From Glossina fuscipes (Eukaryota; Arthropoda; Insecta; Diptera; Glossinidae): a DNA stretch of 64,000 bases. The stretch's first letter is position 1. Each line of letters begins with the position of its first letter. The stretch is from contig NW_023998464.1 of the NCBI RefSeq assembly GCF_014805625.2, positions 5,911,709 through 5,975,708 of the forward strand, in the 5' to 3' direction. Under the pieces are notes generated by a model. It saw only the letters and a program-made list of their open reading frames with translations, was not told where the DNA came from and made no database searches. Shown here piece by piece: positions 50,561-64,000 of this stretch. The position numbers were made by a program, and so were the translations under genes.

Positions 50561-53500
50561 CGAAAGTAAGCGAGTAATAATAAGGTTCGTGAAAAAAGGC
50601 GAGTTGGACTAAATTTAAAGCTCCTCAATTTATGTTTTGACCCTGCAATGGCTCCCATGAAAAGTATGCTTTCAAATGGAGACAGTTGGTTGACTCTGCA
50701 AAGAAAAGGAAAAAAAACGAAGAATGTTAATTTATTTCATGAGGATTATTATTATTTTTGCTTGAAGATTCACTCTTTAAGCTGCAAATTTTACATCGAG
50801 TGTTGATGCTCAATCGTCTAAATATTATGATGAATAAATTTTATATCGTTTCACATACAACGCGTGGGATGATAGACTTAAACTTGCTTTACGATAAGGT
50901 AAGCAAAGAAGTAAATGAACGGGGGAAACTCACGACCTTTGGGTGGACAACTTGAAATTTTGTACACAAATTCTAAGAACCAAAGAATAAATTGGTAAAT
51001 ATTAACGCAAAATATACAATAAAATAAGTACAAGGCAAAGTTAATCAACATGTTGAAGATTCTATTAAAATATATTCAATGTGAAGGTAGTGTAGCTAAT
51101 CTAACACATGGTGGCGAGTTAATTTAAACAAAGTACAAAGTAAAAGTTAGTTGTTAATAGAGTTCAGATAATGTGGATTGAATTTTAAGCAACGAATCAG
51201 ACAAGCAGAATATCTGCAGGTAATAATCACGGGCTTAGCAAGCTCATAGTTATATTTACAAAAATTGAACGTAAGCAAGAAATAGGCCTCCATCCGCAAC
51301 ATTTAGATTGATTGTTTTCAAGAACGCAAGCGAACCATTTTCGGCATTTATTAACCGGGCCGCGAAAGCTCTTTCTGTTTTGCAATAAGCAACAGTCCGT
51401 GCTCGTACTATGGTATATTTCTATGTTGATACTTCCCAAGAGTTCATAAAAATGGAGAGATGAAATTCATTTATGATTCATTAGACAACGCGCACTAAAT
51501 GATTGTAAATGATATAAATATATATATATACATATATATGAGAGTCAGAAAAAAAATGATTAGCTATTTCCGGAATTTTTTGATCCCAGATTGAGGATTT
51601 TTTCTCTTTTTTAAATTTTTATTTTAAAAAATTATGAAAGTCTCATATAAACATTTCTTGTAATAATTCCATTACCTCTGCTTAGCTAAACATAATCAAT
51701 GCATCTGAAGAATGTCACAGCATAGGACAATGATTGTTTCTCCCCATTACAAGTACTAGTGTGTTTACAATCATAAAAGTGGACTTTTTCTTATTATTCT
51801 CTATTATTTACAAGATAACATCTAACAGTTACATTATAAGATATCGTGTGCACTTTAAATTGAGTAGAAAAAAAAAAGCGTTGTTAATATATGTGCCCTT
51901 GGCAGTAGCAGAGTTAAGAGTGAAACATGAAAATAAAAACAAATAAAATGAGAGAAGCGAAAAGAAATACATTGTTGTATAAAATTCAATATTGTGCTAT
52001 AAGTGACAATAGACAATGGAGGGGGGAAATATCGAAATGATTTCCTCTCAATGGCATTCAATGTGTTTTTCAAACATATCTATGCATGCATGCACACAAT
52101 ATGACCAAGGGTCGCTTAACAATTTCATAAGGGAACAAGTATGTAATAATAACATAAAAAGTTAGTGTTAAACACTTCATAAATGTGTTTTTATTGCACT
52201 TAACATTACAGCGTGTACTAATTCTACCAGCTTGTGTGTAACACTCAATGCATTACATATTCGAAACTTATGATCGAAGAGCGAGGTAACGTTGAATAGA
52301 CAAAATATGAAAATTCTCCATTTTCTTGAACACCATGCTGCGTAAAATAACAAAGGAACACTTAACTCTCTTTTCTACGCGACGTTCGACTGCTTCTAGA
52401 TTCTTTTTACATGAACGAAAATTTCGTATACATTAAATACATGGATTGTTTTAGGTAGAGATTAAATTTTATTGAATTGTATGCGCACTCATCTTTTTCC
52501 ATTTGTTTACTATAACATATAATAGAAAAATAATAAATTTTGGAACCAACTATATAGAGAGAATTTAAGATAAAACTTTAGTATAAAAATTATCGTAATT
52601 CAGCATGGAAAATAAAAGCCTCTAGAGCCCTAATTTTCGCGTTGGTGGGCACGCCAAAAACCCAACTAAAAAATACCGTGTGAAAACCACGTAAGTGCCG
52701 CTTAACACATCTAGTGTTTAACGTCCGAAAAGGAGTTGTGTTACAGGAATAAATTAGCGAAAGTCCATTAAGTACATTAACAATGTTCACGTTCGAAACT
52801 TAAGATTTTGTTGATTGCTTCATTTCCCCCGCAAATCACGTAAATCTTCCAGTGTGATCAGTTCATACCCGCTTGTAAAAAACAAATATTTTCTCCTTCA
52901 ATTATCGGATGAGTTCGCAGAAACCCTTATTAATCCACTTAACTTTTTAAACTCACTAAACTCAGAGTACTCTAATGTTTTAAATTGGTTTTTTACTGTT
53001 ATCAGGTTAATTTTCGTTATAAGGTAAATGAAAAAATAGGCGATGTACAAATTCACTTGATGATCCCTTCGTCTTGCTTTCCCGACATTTTATGCCTCAC
53101 TTCCGATCACGTGGGGTAAGTCTTTTTTTTTTAAAGTTTCTTGAGAATGTTCAGGTTTATCTTAGTGATAACGTAATCAACTTTTCCGTCTTTAGATTTT
53201 CCTTAGTTGCTGCATTCATTCCACATTTTCACTTTCCTTTTACTACTTTCGTTGTTATTTTCCTGACCTATTTCGTTGCCATAGTTTAGTGATGAAAATG
53301 TTTTGAAACATAACACAAACTGCTATTGGCAACAAACAATTGACAGTGATAAAATGTTGTTATAGCTTGAGTGGATGCACTTAAAAGCAGTAGGAAAAGA
53401 GATAAAACAATAGCAAAGAATTGAAAATATTCCGACTGTGAAATGTAAAAAACACCAATAATTGCTTTGTTCTTTTAACAAAAGCTATAATTAAGGGGTC

Positions 53501-56500
53501 ATGTTGCAACGTGAATGAAGCAAAGATTAAATCGAAAATGATAGCAAAAAGAAAAACAGATTTCCTTATGACAAGCTTATTAAAAGAGAAATATTTTTTT
53601 TCCTTCCTTTAGGAAAATTATTTGCTTAGTCTTTTCTAATATTTTGGTTAAAATTCATATTGTTGGAAAAAATAAAAAAAGTAACGAGCTCGGTTTTTTT
53701 TTCCTGCTTCTGTATACTTTTAGGTTTTCTATGCATTTTGATAATGATGTATATGCACGGTAAGTGCCTTCCAGTGTACTACATACGCGTACTTTTTCGT
53801 GATGATCCCTTCAGTTTGCTTCTTTGAAGCATACACCACGACATGCTGAGCTATAATTGCCCAAAAAAATTGAAAAAATGATGGTAAATTTTTTCGACGC
53901 GAAATCTCGAGAGGCTGAAGGAGAAATGGAGAACAGTGGCCGACGCCCTCGATGGAAAATTCTTAAGTTTAACCTTAGGGTTAAGTAGTAAAACATGTTA
54001 CAGACAAGAGACGAGTGAATAAATGTAAAATCTCATTGCAATGCTATCTTTAGTATACAAAGTTCTAGTACAACAAAGTCATCGGCGGCTACGTTTCCAA
54101 AATGCTTGAAGGTACATGAAATTTATTCAATTATTTTATGATTGAAAGTCTTCGTGTCTCTACACATAACCGATTTTGGTTATTATCTGCTCGAGCTCCC
54201 TTGTTCTATTTGAAAATTTCGATCTCAAATCACTTTTGCTACATAAAGTTTTGGGGGCTCAACTCTTCCCTACAACAGCAGAGGGATAGCAGTTATCCGT
54301 AGCTTAGTTGATTCATTGCATTTTGTGATTTTCAGAAGCTAATAAACATATTTCAGCGCAAAGCTGAAACTGGTTGTCACTTTTATTTCAGACTACGAAG
54401 TATGATATAAAATTACAGAAAACATAAGCAAACATTTTATGACATTCGGCCGATAACAATGTCATTCAAAATCATTGAAAAACGTGATCAATTGTGGAAC
54501 CACAGAGAAATATTCATAGATGTGCATAGAAATTTATATATAAGGTGAAGGGAGAGACGGATGTTTTTAATTTATATTGCTGGCTGAGCACTTTTTGAAT
54601 ATACAAATAATAAATTTTATAGGGAAGAAGATTTCCTGGTGAACAGAGCACAGTTGAAAAGCTTAAGAATAACAATTTTTGTCACCTAACTAGGCGTGTG
54701 CTATTTCATTCTATAGTTATGTTGCAAAGCCTACTCTATGCAAGAAAGCGTCTTGATGACTACGAGGGTGGTTGTCTCACGCCTATATATATGGGCGAAT
54801 GTATTGCACGTAAATGTGATAAAACAAACATCATTTGCGATTATTAATAAAAATGCTTTTTTAAGAATCGCTTTTAAGGAAAGAAGATATTTATTACAAG
54901 TTGGTAAATAATATTATCATAATATGTATATATACTCAAGTTGCTAGTCAATTAAATCAACTTTCTATTTGACTATTTACTTTTAATTAATTAAGATTTA
55001 AGTAAAACTTGTCACAAAATTCAAATAAACTTAAATGGTTTGTAATAAATATAAAGAATTGTAATAAACACTTTTTAAAACAACTCCTTTATTATAGTTT
55101 TAATAAAGTCAGAGATTCCTGTCTTTTCTGTTTTTCTTTTTTATAGGCGGAGAGATGGAGAGAATCAAATTTTTTTTAGTGCAATAGAATTTTTTTACGT
55201 TTTATTAAATACTATACATTTAAACAGAATTTTCTTTGTCATTAATTATAAATTATCATTGAAAAGTTGGAAAACTATGAGTTCAGTTGTTCAGTGACCT
55301 TTATTGTTCTTTCCACTCCCTTGTGTTCCACTTTGATTTCCAACACTTATTTTTTCTGCTGCAAACCTATTAATTGTGGCATTTGTAATAAAACCCTCTA
55401 CGGAGTGTAATTTTCGGTTGTGTGTCGAAAATTTTGAAAAAAACATAGAAAGTTAAATATGAAAGTCAGGAAAATGCTTCTTCTACGGTCTTCCTTTTTC
55501 GTTTGTGCCGAAAGTGTATTTGCAGATATCTTCACAGTTAACATAAATGACAAGCAATGCTCATGACTAATTTAAAGCTGACTATGTGTTTTACTGTTTA
55601 AGTGAGGGAAATAATTTAAAGGAATTCCTTGTGGTATAATTTAATTTTGCCTCATTAATAATCACTTTTATATCTCAAGATATGCACATTTGTTTACTTT
55701 ACCGTTACCGTTCACTTTAATACCGCAAACCTTGCTGACCACATACAATCAATGCCAAGTTTTACATAAATTTTAAACTTAACTGCAAAGCCATAAAGAT
55801 AACTATAATCTTTACGAAAATATTTAATAAACAAATAACTTCATCAAATAGATAGAATGTATAAAACAATGAAAAGGACAACTCATGTCGCAGCTCTCTT
55901 AATAATTCAATAAAAAATGATTGAAATAATTTCTTAAATCAATTCAAGCCTTATTTGAATCTTAAACATAAATTTTTGGGTTATTTCACATTGCATTTCT
56001 GAAAAATTTTTCTTACTAACAAATAACGCGAAAAAACACGTCGTTGCACCAAGCTTCATCGAGATATATCAGAAATTGCGGCCTGTAGGTTGAACACAAG
56101 AAAACAAGCCAGGCAGACGAATAGAAATGCATTCGCGACCGGCAATTTTTTTCCCGTTCTAATGCTAAATACCTGCGCGAATAATTAAATTGGAAGCTAG
56201 TTGCCGCAAGCTTGTAAAATTAAAGGAAAAATATTGTAATTATTTGTTGTTTAAAAAAATTTTTTTTTTAAATTTGAATATCTGTTTTATAGATAGACAG
56301 CAGACCACTTGCTATTGTCGCAATAATTTCGTTAATGACTATATCCGTTACCAAATAAGAAAAAGTAAAAACGAATGTGGAGTGAAATATTTTAGCAGGT
56401 AAGTTATCTGCGCCCCACAGCAGTGGTTTTAAAAATTGCCTGCTGTTGCAGCAATCCTCCTTGCGTCCTTGAGAGTAATCGATGTGCCGAATTTAAATAA

Positions 56501-56849
56501 AATATTTCGAATATTGGGATGTCTAAATAGAATGCAAAAATATACGGAGAGACTTCGAACTTATAGCCCAGAAAGCAAGCCTTTTGGAATTCCAATGTCA
56601 TACATACATATAATCGAATTGTAGAATCTGTAAAAAAGATAGGTTTTATAATTCTCCGAGTTGAAACTTCGACGTCGTCTCTAACAAAAAATCCATGTCA
56701 TTTTTGAAAAATGCCAAACTTCAAACAGAATTTCATGTCATTCCGCCTATTTGCTTTTTTTTTTGAAACAATGAACAAATCCGAATTAAGAGTATTAAGT
56801 GAACATCCTCCTAAGATGAGAAGGAACACCGTTCATATCCAGCTTGAAG
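50561..56849. other. Intergenic, no gene recognised
   Basis: AT-rich sequence with TA dinucleotide tracts (51518-51540). Short frames only, none like a known protein. Confidence 0.55.
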
Positions 56850-56907
56850 TTGGTGATGGCTTTCGGTCAAACACAAAGTTTTGACTATTTGTCGATGACA
56901 CTGAGCA

Positions 56908-57300
56908 AACTGGACGCCCCAAAAAAGTGATTACGTCAGAACATTCTAGTAATTATACTCGACAATCGAAAAGTGAGTGATACATAAAATCATAAAAATT
57001 CAAAAAACTGTGCATCCAGCCTTTTGCATAAAAATGTTGACTTGGTAAGCCTGCTTTCTAAATAACCCACGCGGTTACCTACAATGAAACGAATGTACTG
57101 TGTCCCAAGTCGACGGCCAGGAAAAAGAAGTTACTGAATTGAATTTGGAATTGCTGGTTGTTCAATCATTGCATTGGCAAGATCTAGTCCCCAGCGTCTA
57201 TTATTTGCTCGCAAGTCTAAAATAATGCTCCAGAGAAAAACATTTGGATCAAATGCAACCGTCTTGGAATTGTCTCCATGCCGTTTTTCTTACAGCCGGC
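56908..57300 (+). mobile_element. Weak mariner remnant
   Basis: Plus-strand frames read GRPKKVITSEH (56913) and, one frame over, LDNRKV (about 56958), together like the GRP...TSEN....LDNRKV region of mariner. At 57195-57260 LLFARKSKIMLQRKTFGSN resembles the LFADLK.MLQ.K.FGSN stretch after the third catalytic residue. The order fits and the catalytic centre is missing. Heavily decayed. Confidence 0.45.
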
Positions 57301-58059
57301 CTTTAGAAATGTCTACCAGAAGTTGTCAGTGCCTGATGCTTCCGCTTTCAAGTTAAACGTACACGCAGACTACTCCCTCCTTCCATTCCTTCTTACTTAT
57401 AACATACCCTGAACGGCTTCTCATATACAGAAAGAACAAATAAATGAGCAGAGTCGAATATAAAAAATAAAAAAGATTTTCTATTGTTTACCCAGGAACT
57501 GTTGACGGATGTGTTATCTTTACCCTTTTTTGCTAGGTTAAAATATTCTCATTCTTCTGTTAATCAGAATATTTGTTGAGATGCGTAAAAAGGCAGAATG
57601 TGAACGTAGAGGTTTTTTTTGGGGTCCAGTATAGTTGCGGTTAGATTTTATATATAATATTATTTATTTTAGTATTATGTATTTTGATGAAAGTCTTTTT
57701 AATTTTACGTGTTATACGTCTCCAACGTTATTTTTTTAAATTCTTATTGAAATGTGAATGTTACTCGTACGTCATCTAGTGTAGAACAGAACAAGGAGGA
57801 GCAAATTCCGTTGTGTAAAAAGTAACGTAGTACATGTGTCATTAAATATCAGCCTGTTAATGAGGCATGCAATGTCACGTATTGTGCAAATAAAGAGTAA
57901 GAGAGAGATTGACGACCATAAGATGAATTATTCCATCACTGTTGCCAAGAAAAAACTGAATGTTTTTTGTCGATCGACCCCAAATCTGCAGGAATCACAG
58001 CACGATCATTAAAATGAGACGGTCTGGAAGATTCAATCTTCTGTGCAGTGGTGTTGCCT

Positions 58060-58620
58060 GGAATGGCCATATAACTGGGCACCCAGGGAAAATGAGAACT
58101 AAATTTATCATATTTGGGACTTAATAGTAAAGATCTTATTTCTAATATATGTTACTTGAGCGAAATTATTGCAAAGCGTATAAGCCAGATTTACTGTCTG
58201 ATACTATAAGCAATTTGTTTTGAGGCTCAGTATTCGCTAAGCGGATGGCTTCCAGGTTGGCAAGGCATTCAGCCGAAAATATAGTAGTATAACATGGCGC
58301 ATGGATGATTTGAGAAGTGAGCTTCCATATTAATATCTGGAAACCGGAAGCCGCCGCCTGCAACATCGACCTTAGATCTATCAGTAAATATTAGTGAACA
58401 ATGCTGCCCTTCGATATTGACCAAATGCGATTAGCACTGGTGTAACTCTGCCGGAGTAGCGGCCGATTTTTTCACTGTAAAGAACTTAATTACTGGTCGA
58501 ATGTATTCAGAACCAAAGGGAATTTTGGATAAGCTATGCACATCAGTTCTAAGAATGTTGAAATAATCAATTTTGGCAGCAAAATTTTTAAAGAAGAAAG
58601 GAGAGGAATTTAGTGATATA
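58060..58620 (-). mobile_element. Non-LTR retrotransposon relic, RNase H domain
   Basis: Minus-strand frames give, in order, SLIFTDRSK (about 58375-58410, first acidic residue of RNase H), YTTIFSAECLANLEAIRLA (58225-58290, the TAE....EA helix), LLIVSDSKSGLYALQ (58166-58210, the SDS.SAL strand with third acidic residue) and FPWVPSYMAIPGNTTA (about 58045-58095, the WVPSH.GI.GNE motif). This is the RNase H domain that follows reverse transcriptase in Jockey/I/R1-type elements. There is a frameshift between the first two blocks and a stop after the third. No reverse transcriptase is recognised upstream on the minus strand. Confidence 0.75.
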
Positions 58621-61600
58621 AAGTCGTAAATGATGATTCTCAGAGAATAAAATCAGAAATCAGTGCCTACTTCACGCAGACTTCAACGCATTTCAAATAA
58701 GTGATAAAGTTGCCTTGGTTCGAATGCATGAATTATTTCCCATCTCAAACGACTACAGATAACACTTCGGAATAAATTATAGGTTTACACAAATTAATAT
58801 GTGAGAATCAATATTTGAAAATGTCTGAGAATCAATATTTGTTATGGGTTCCGCACACGTTTACAAACTAACTGCTTTTGGACGAAAATTTGAGATTTGA
58901 TCTTGTATTTATTCACACCAATAACCAAGTTATTGAATTAGTGAAGGAAAATAAATAGCGATCATTTGCACAAGTAACACGCTACTATGTTCAAAAAATT
59001 AAATCGAAAAAAAAGGGCCGAAGTTTGATTTCATGCATTTTGTTAGCTTATTCAGTAGAATGGCTTTTGTAAGTATTGCACATTGTTATCGACGCATCTT
59101 TAGAACAAATAAATTTATTTAATAAACAATTTATATTGAACTCTGCTTATAAAAATCAGATCGATTACAAGGAGTTCAATCTGGACTGCGAAACGTTAAC
59201 AAAGAATATTCTCAAGCTCTTATACACAAGCAATACCTGAATAGAGACACAGCACACTGAAACGATGTCCTTAGCAAATATATGCTTTTGCCTAGTTTTT
59301 CACCAAATTAGGTAAGTTTTCTTATGGGAAAGAAAATGATTGGATGCGTCAGCTTAACAATATTTTCTTGCTTTAAATTTCTTTCTGAAAATTTCATTTC
59401 GTCAACGTGATAATCTTCTTAGCTGTTCGTACTTATGTTAAATGTGAATTGACAAGCGATTGAAGGCGTTTTCAACTTTAAATCGGAATATGGTAAAATT
59501 AGTAATAACTAAATTCTAAAACTAACTGTAGCGGTACCAATATTTAACGTTGCACGAGGTGTGGCCATGTGGTAGATAATCAAGACTCTTATATCCAAGT
59601 AAACAAAAATGCACTTTTACCTTAGTAATATTTTTCCTTTGGCTTTTCGAAAATGGTTCAATTAACTCGATTTAGCTGCAAATCTCTCGTTATTTATATA
59701 AAATAAAAGTGTGGAAAAAGTCAATTTAATTTTTTCTTACCAATGCCTTTTTATTCTTTCAACGCATCCATACTGGTGGAACTCATGATAATGATGATAT
59801 TAAGCGCAGGCTTAAGAGGAGTATACAAACATCATACATGTATACATTACAACACGTGTGCCAACTCATAAGCCAGTTTACTCAATATGAAATGTTTCCT
59901 TTGGGAAGTAGCGGAATGGTTAACTGAATGAAAGGCGTTCTCACCCTGGCTTTGATTACAAGCGTATGTGTGCTGTTTTTCATCATGACCAACGTGACAG
60001 AAAAAATTCATATGCAATTTCAAGCACGCAAATAAACTATTAAAAGGAAATAAGTGAGGAAATGAAAATAATTTTCTTCATTTATGTCGGAACTGAGAAT
60101 AAATGAAAAAATTTCTACAAAATAATAATAAAGAACAAGAAAGAACTTATGTGCGGAGAATATCTCGGGTACCCTTCAAATCCTTTAACATTTTGCTATT
60201 GCACTAGAAGGGAAACTCATCAGAGGGCTTGAACCAAATTTTTTTTTTTTTATAGAAAGTACACTCGATCTACCATGTGCTTCTTTGTTATACCCGCCAA
60301 CTAAGAACGGGTATATTCATTTTGCCAACACGTTTCTAATGCCCAAAAGGAAGCTTTAGAGATCCCATAAGGTGTATAGATATTCTTGATCAGTATGGAA
60401 TGCTTATCCGATTTAAGCATTTCGGCTATTCCTCTGCCTTTTGGTGGTAAAAGTTCCCTTGATCGTAAAAATGAGGGTATACACTTAATATTGGGCCAAA
60501 TGAGTCAACGGAGCTGCCCGCAGTATAACGTGAGCACATGTTTGTCCTCAAAAGCAAAAACAAATTATCCTTGTTGTTCATAAGCTGCAACACTAATCGT
60601 TTGCACATTCTATTTCAAATTAAATTCGCCACCGGCGAATATCATTAATGATGTTAGAAGGTAGGGGCTAATTCAGTTTACCCCGACCAAGCCATGCTAA
60701 AGATTACAAAAAAAATTATACAAAATAAGAAAAGGAGCATTGTTTGTCAGACATCCGTCCTTGGTAAAGTGCCCGCCCAGGATAATGTATGTGTGGCGGT
60801 CCATTTTGTTCAACTTCTGGCCCCCCACCGTCAACTTATCTTTAGCTATCCTAATTGCGCCTTGCCATATCATAGCAAAACCATTGCAATCGCATTTATC
60901 GCATTTAAAAATTGCAATATTAAAAACAACTTTTGAATGTACAAAAATATATGAAAATAAACGCTAAAGTAATTACTTTAAGTTCTCGACGTATTATAAT
61001 ACAATGCAGGGAAAACATAGTAAACTGTGTCTTTCACTTGAAGACCCGGTTATCAATTAACCATTCCTACGCTCTTTTACACATTCGCACTTCTCGTCCT
61101 GCGTTAACGTTCTGAGCCAAGGTCTACCTAAGCTCACCACATCGACGAATATTTCTAAGGAACTTTGAAAAATCTATTTGTTATCAAGAGATATCTTTTC
61201 AACCGTTGTGCGAGCGAGGACTAAAATAAAGTCAGCCAACACCAATATACCAATACGCTACCCAGATATATCATTATGTCCTGTAACACTATCGAGGTTA
61301 CGATAGACTGGATTTATCCATGAATCACTGCTAGCAATGTACTTTAATAACGATGTCATAAGTCATTAACCTGGAGAAATACAATAGAAATACAATTACT
61401 TTCAGATTGACTAAATTTCGTTTTGGAGTAAAGCAAATTAGTTTCGTTATTGAAGAATCGTCCACCATCATGGAGATTTTGTATCAATGTTGACGTATAA
61501 ATGACTCCCATCTTTGTTTTGCTCGTTGATAAGTTGACGATACCTGTTGAAAATAGTGGCCATTTTACGTTACACAAAAAAATCAGCGCCTTAGGATGTT

Positions 61601-64000
61601 TAGGGGCCGTATTTACTGCTTTCTCCAGTATAAATAAATAGATAGACCTTGACTAAGTGCACTCTACAATTTAAAAATATCTTAAAATTTTAACAGGTGA
61701 GGTCGTAGTAAACCATGCGGAACTTTTCTTAGACCTTTTGAACATTGTAGAATATGTGAAACAAAGCCATTACTTAAAACAATCTTTAAATGTCTTCTTC
61801 TATAAGGTCTTAACTTACCTTCACCTTATTTGTTTTCTAATCAACTATTGTTTGTCTCTAAAAACTATTTACATACACTTAGAAGCATTTTCAAATAAAA
61901 AATTGTTAATGTTATTGAGACGTCCCAGGAGCACTTCCGAGGCTGAGAGATTCGAAAGAAAAACTACAGGATGAAGCTTTTTTGTTTATTATGAATTCAG
62001 CTATTGAATTATACTTTTTCCTGCCACATTTCGCAGCACGTCACGTGTAAACCAATCGTTTCCCCTTTGGCAAATGCCGCGCAACAGGCACTCTCGAGCA
62101 CAAAATCGTCGAAGAGAGACGATGAAGAGGAATATATTTAAACATCGCGAAGCATTTTTATGGCTCCGGTCTACAGCTTAATTAGTTTACTATAGCAAAA
62201 CAACACGTTAATAACATTCTAAAACCTCAAAACTCCTACAATGTCCTCTCTTTTCATTCGTATTTTTTCAATCTCCGCAAAGCAACATTCTCTGGAATAC
62301 GACGTCGATAGTTCTCCCGGAGTTAATTTTAACATTTCTCATTTACAAATGATTGTTTTTATTTAATTAAAAATTGAGCTCTTTCATTTGTGCGCTCGCC
62401 AAATCACACAAAAATCACTGCCCTTAAATTTCTCTGTGTGACCCTCTAGCTATAGATGTATAGGTTAAGTAATTTTTTCCTTTCTTTTAGATTTGCACCA
62501 AAAACTCGTAGACGTAGAAGTTCTGCATCATTATATGTCGGTAAATACCTCCCGAGAGAATGGCTCGACTGGGTTAACATATTTCTAAATTTTTCAAAAA
62601 TAAATTTTTTTCTTTTCCTTTTCATATTGAAAATATTGCCACGTTAAATGTGTTGAGAATGAGACCAATAGCTACAAAACCCAAGGGGCAAACAGTTGTC
62701 TAAGAATGTTACTTCGATTATAAAGACTTTGATTTCGAATTATTTCACATGAACTTTGGAAAACCTCTTACCCCGCATTTCTTCGGTGTAAAATGCGTTG
62801 CTTCACTTGCACTCTTGGGCAAATTTACATTTTTATTTCCAAATTCCAAATGTAACTAGAATTAGTTTAACTCATGTAGCTTCATGAAGACTTCGTCAAA
62901 GTGTTGCCATAAATGTCAGTATTTATATAAAACGTGACTAAATGTGAAACAAAAAAAAAACAACTAAAAACGCCCTCGTAGCTTAAGTAATTTTCACTAT
63001 TTTCCTGTTAAATTCTTTAGTACATACATTTTCTTTTTGTCATTTTTAATTGAAACTTAAGCCGAGCAGAAAGCAAGCCTTAGAAATGCAACAGAAAAGT
63101 TTGAAAAAAGTTTAATAGAAAACTCACGATAGCTTTTAATTACACTTCTATTTGATGATATTTGCAGAAAGCGGAATGATTCTCCAAACTAAGTCGTTGA
63201 ATTGACGACGATGATGTATTGTCATCTTTTAGGATATGTCCAAAATCGTTGTATTATCCCGTAATGCTTTCTTCTTTTAATTAAAGTTTTGTTTGCTCTT
63301 TCTCATAACTATAAAGCTTTCGTCTCTGATTGCTATAATTTTTAGTTATTTCGTCTTCTCCTTTTTTTTTTTTGCATGTTTATGTTGTTTACCCATTGAT
63401 ACAGTTGCGCTAACGATATGTGTTTATGTACGTAGATAATATATCATATTAACATTTTTTCTTCCTTTCTTTACAATTCTTGTTTAGCAAGTCATATTTT
63501 GTGTCCCAGTTTTCTCTTCTTTAACTTTCTCTTCATTTTTTTCCTTTTTTTGTTTTACTTTTGTTCATTTGAATTGCAAACCAGAATTTTTAGGTGATTC
63601 TTGTATTTCTTTTGAAATTTTATAACTCTATGCATACGGATGCACAAAGTATACATATACGTATATAAGGAGGAAAATGATTTCTTCAAGCCATCGATGT
63701 GGTAGTTGCGGAAGGGCAAAGGTGACTATTAAATACCCTACTCCGCTGCGCCAATTACAATTCATTGTTTATTTTCAGACCGAAATACTAGAAATTATAT
63801 CTTATTGCCTTATAGAGCAATAGGTTCATGGGAGCTTTTACATGGGAGCGGGTCCAAAGCCTAAATTATTTTAGTTCAAATTTAACAAATTTAGCTTTCC
63901 CCTCAGAAATCGTACCACTGTTTTCCTATGTTAATAAAAGCTGCGTGCCTACGCTACATAGAAACTAGACTTTGTTGGCAAGTAAAGGCTTGCTTTTCAT
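58621..64000. other. Intergenic, no gene recognised, with one dispersed repeat
   Basis: Apart from dispersed repeat family B (60287-60400) this is AT-rich with no recognisable coding sequence. T-rich tracts occur at 60239-60252 and 63362-63375. The last 40 bases resemble 15641-15678. Confidence 0.55.
60287..60400 (-). repeat. Dispersed repeat family B, copy 2
   Basis: The segment has ATACCCGCC..GGGTATATTCATTTTG, then GCCCAAAAGGAAGCTTTAGA, then ATATTCTTGATCAGTATG. It resembles the inverse of 14172-14270. Sequence of this type (a short inverted ACCCG..CGGGTATA start, AGAAGGAA, CTGATCA) is common between genes in flies, from memory, and probably derives from an old transposable element. Confidence 0.5.

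Noticed and set aside
1..64000. CRISPR arrays, operons, riboswitches, bacterial promoters or terminators, rRNA genes
   Set aside because: The window is insect nuclear DNA with spliced genes; no such structures are present.

Overview
The window looks like part of a higher-dipteran (schizophoran fly) genome. It is AT-rich, has short spliced introns of 56-95 nt, and contains mariner, Tc1-like and non-LTR retroelement relics of insect type. Two protein-coding loci are recognisable, both on the minus strand, and both resemble genes known from Drosophila. I cannot name the species; a tephritid-like or related fly is only a guess.

Region 1 (1-6456): the 5' part of the cytoplasmic dynein-2 heavy chain gene (DYNC2H1; Drosophila beethoven, btv). 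Ten exons can be joined in a consistent frame into about 896 N-terminal residues, and the gene continues past the left edge. Its product is the motor of retrograde intraflagellar transport in cilia. Intron 4 carries a copy of a dispersed repeat.

Region 2 (6457-41492): about 35 kb with no gene I can support. It is a graveyard of decayed transposons. It holds a mariner with both terminal repeats and a TA target duplication (18940-20069), a second mariner remnant next to it (about 20261-20460), a non-LTR element with PHD-like finger and endonuclease regions (about 20930-22740), a third mariner remnant (about 40249-40534), an RNase H fragment of another non-LTR element (about 14690-15330), a decayed 20-bp minisatellite (29830-30520), several copies of one dispersed repeat family, and microsatellites.

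Region 3 (41493-43942): a Tc1-like transposon relic on the plus strand abuts, without a gap, a truncated minus-strand copy of the nucleoporin gene Nup154 (Nup155 family). The Nup154 copy keeps introns, so it is not a retrocopy. It covers only the N-terminal third, has an in-frame TAG where the family has tryptophan, and has two one-base frame conflicts at exon borders. I read it as a truncated duplicate or pseudogene, with sequence error as the main alternative.

Region 4 (43943-64000): no host gene recognised. It contains a small Tc1-like scrap (45590-45640), a trinucleotide microsatellite (46489-46560), a tRNA-like SINE candidate (47222-47416), another dispersed-repeat copy (about 49930-50560), a weak mariner relic (about 56908-57300) and an RNase H fragment of a non-LTR element (about 58060-58620).

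There is no operon, CRISPR array, defence island or other gene system here. The most interesting object is the Nup154/Tc1 junction. The tRNA-like SINE candidate and the 20-bp decayed satellite come next.
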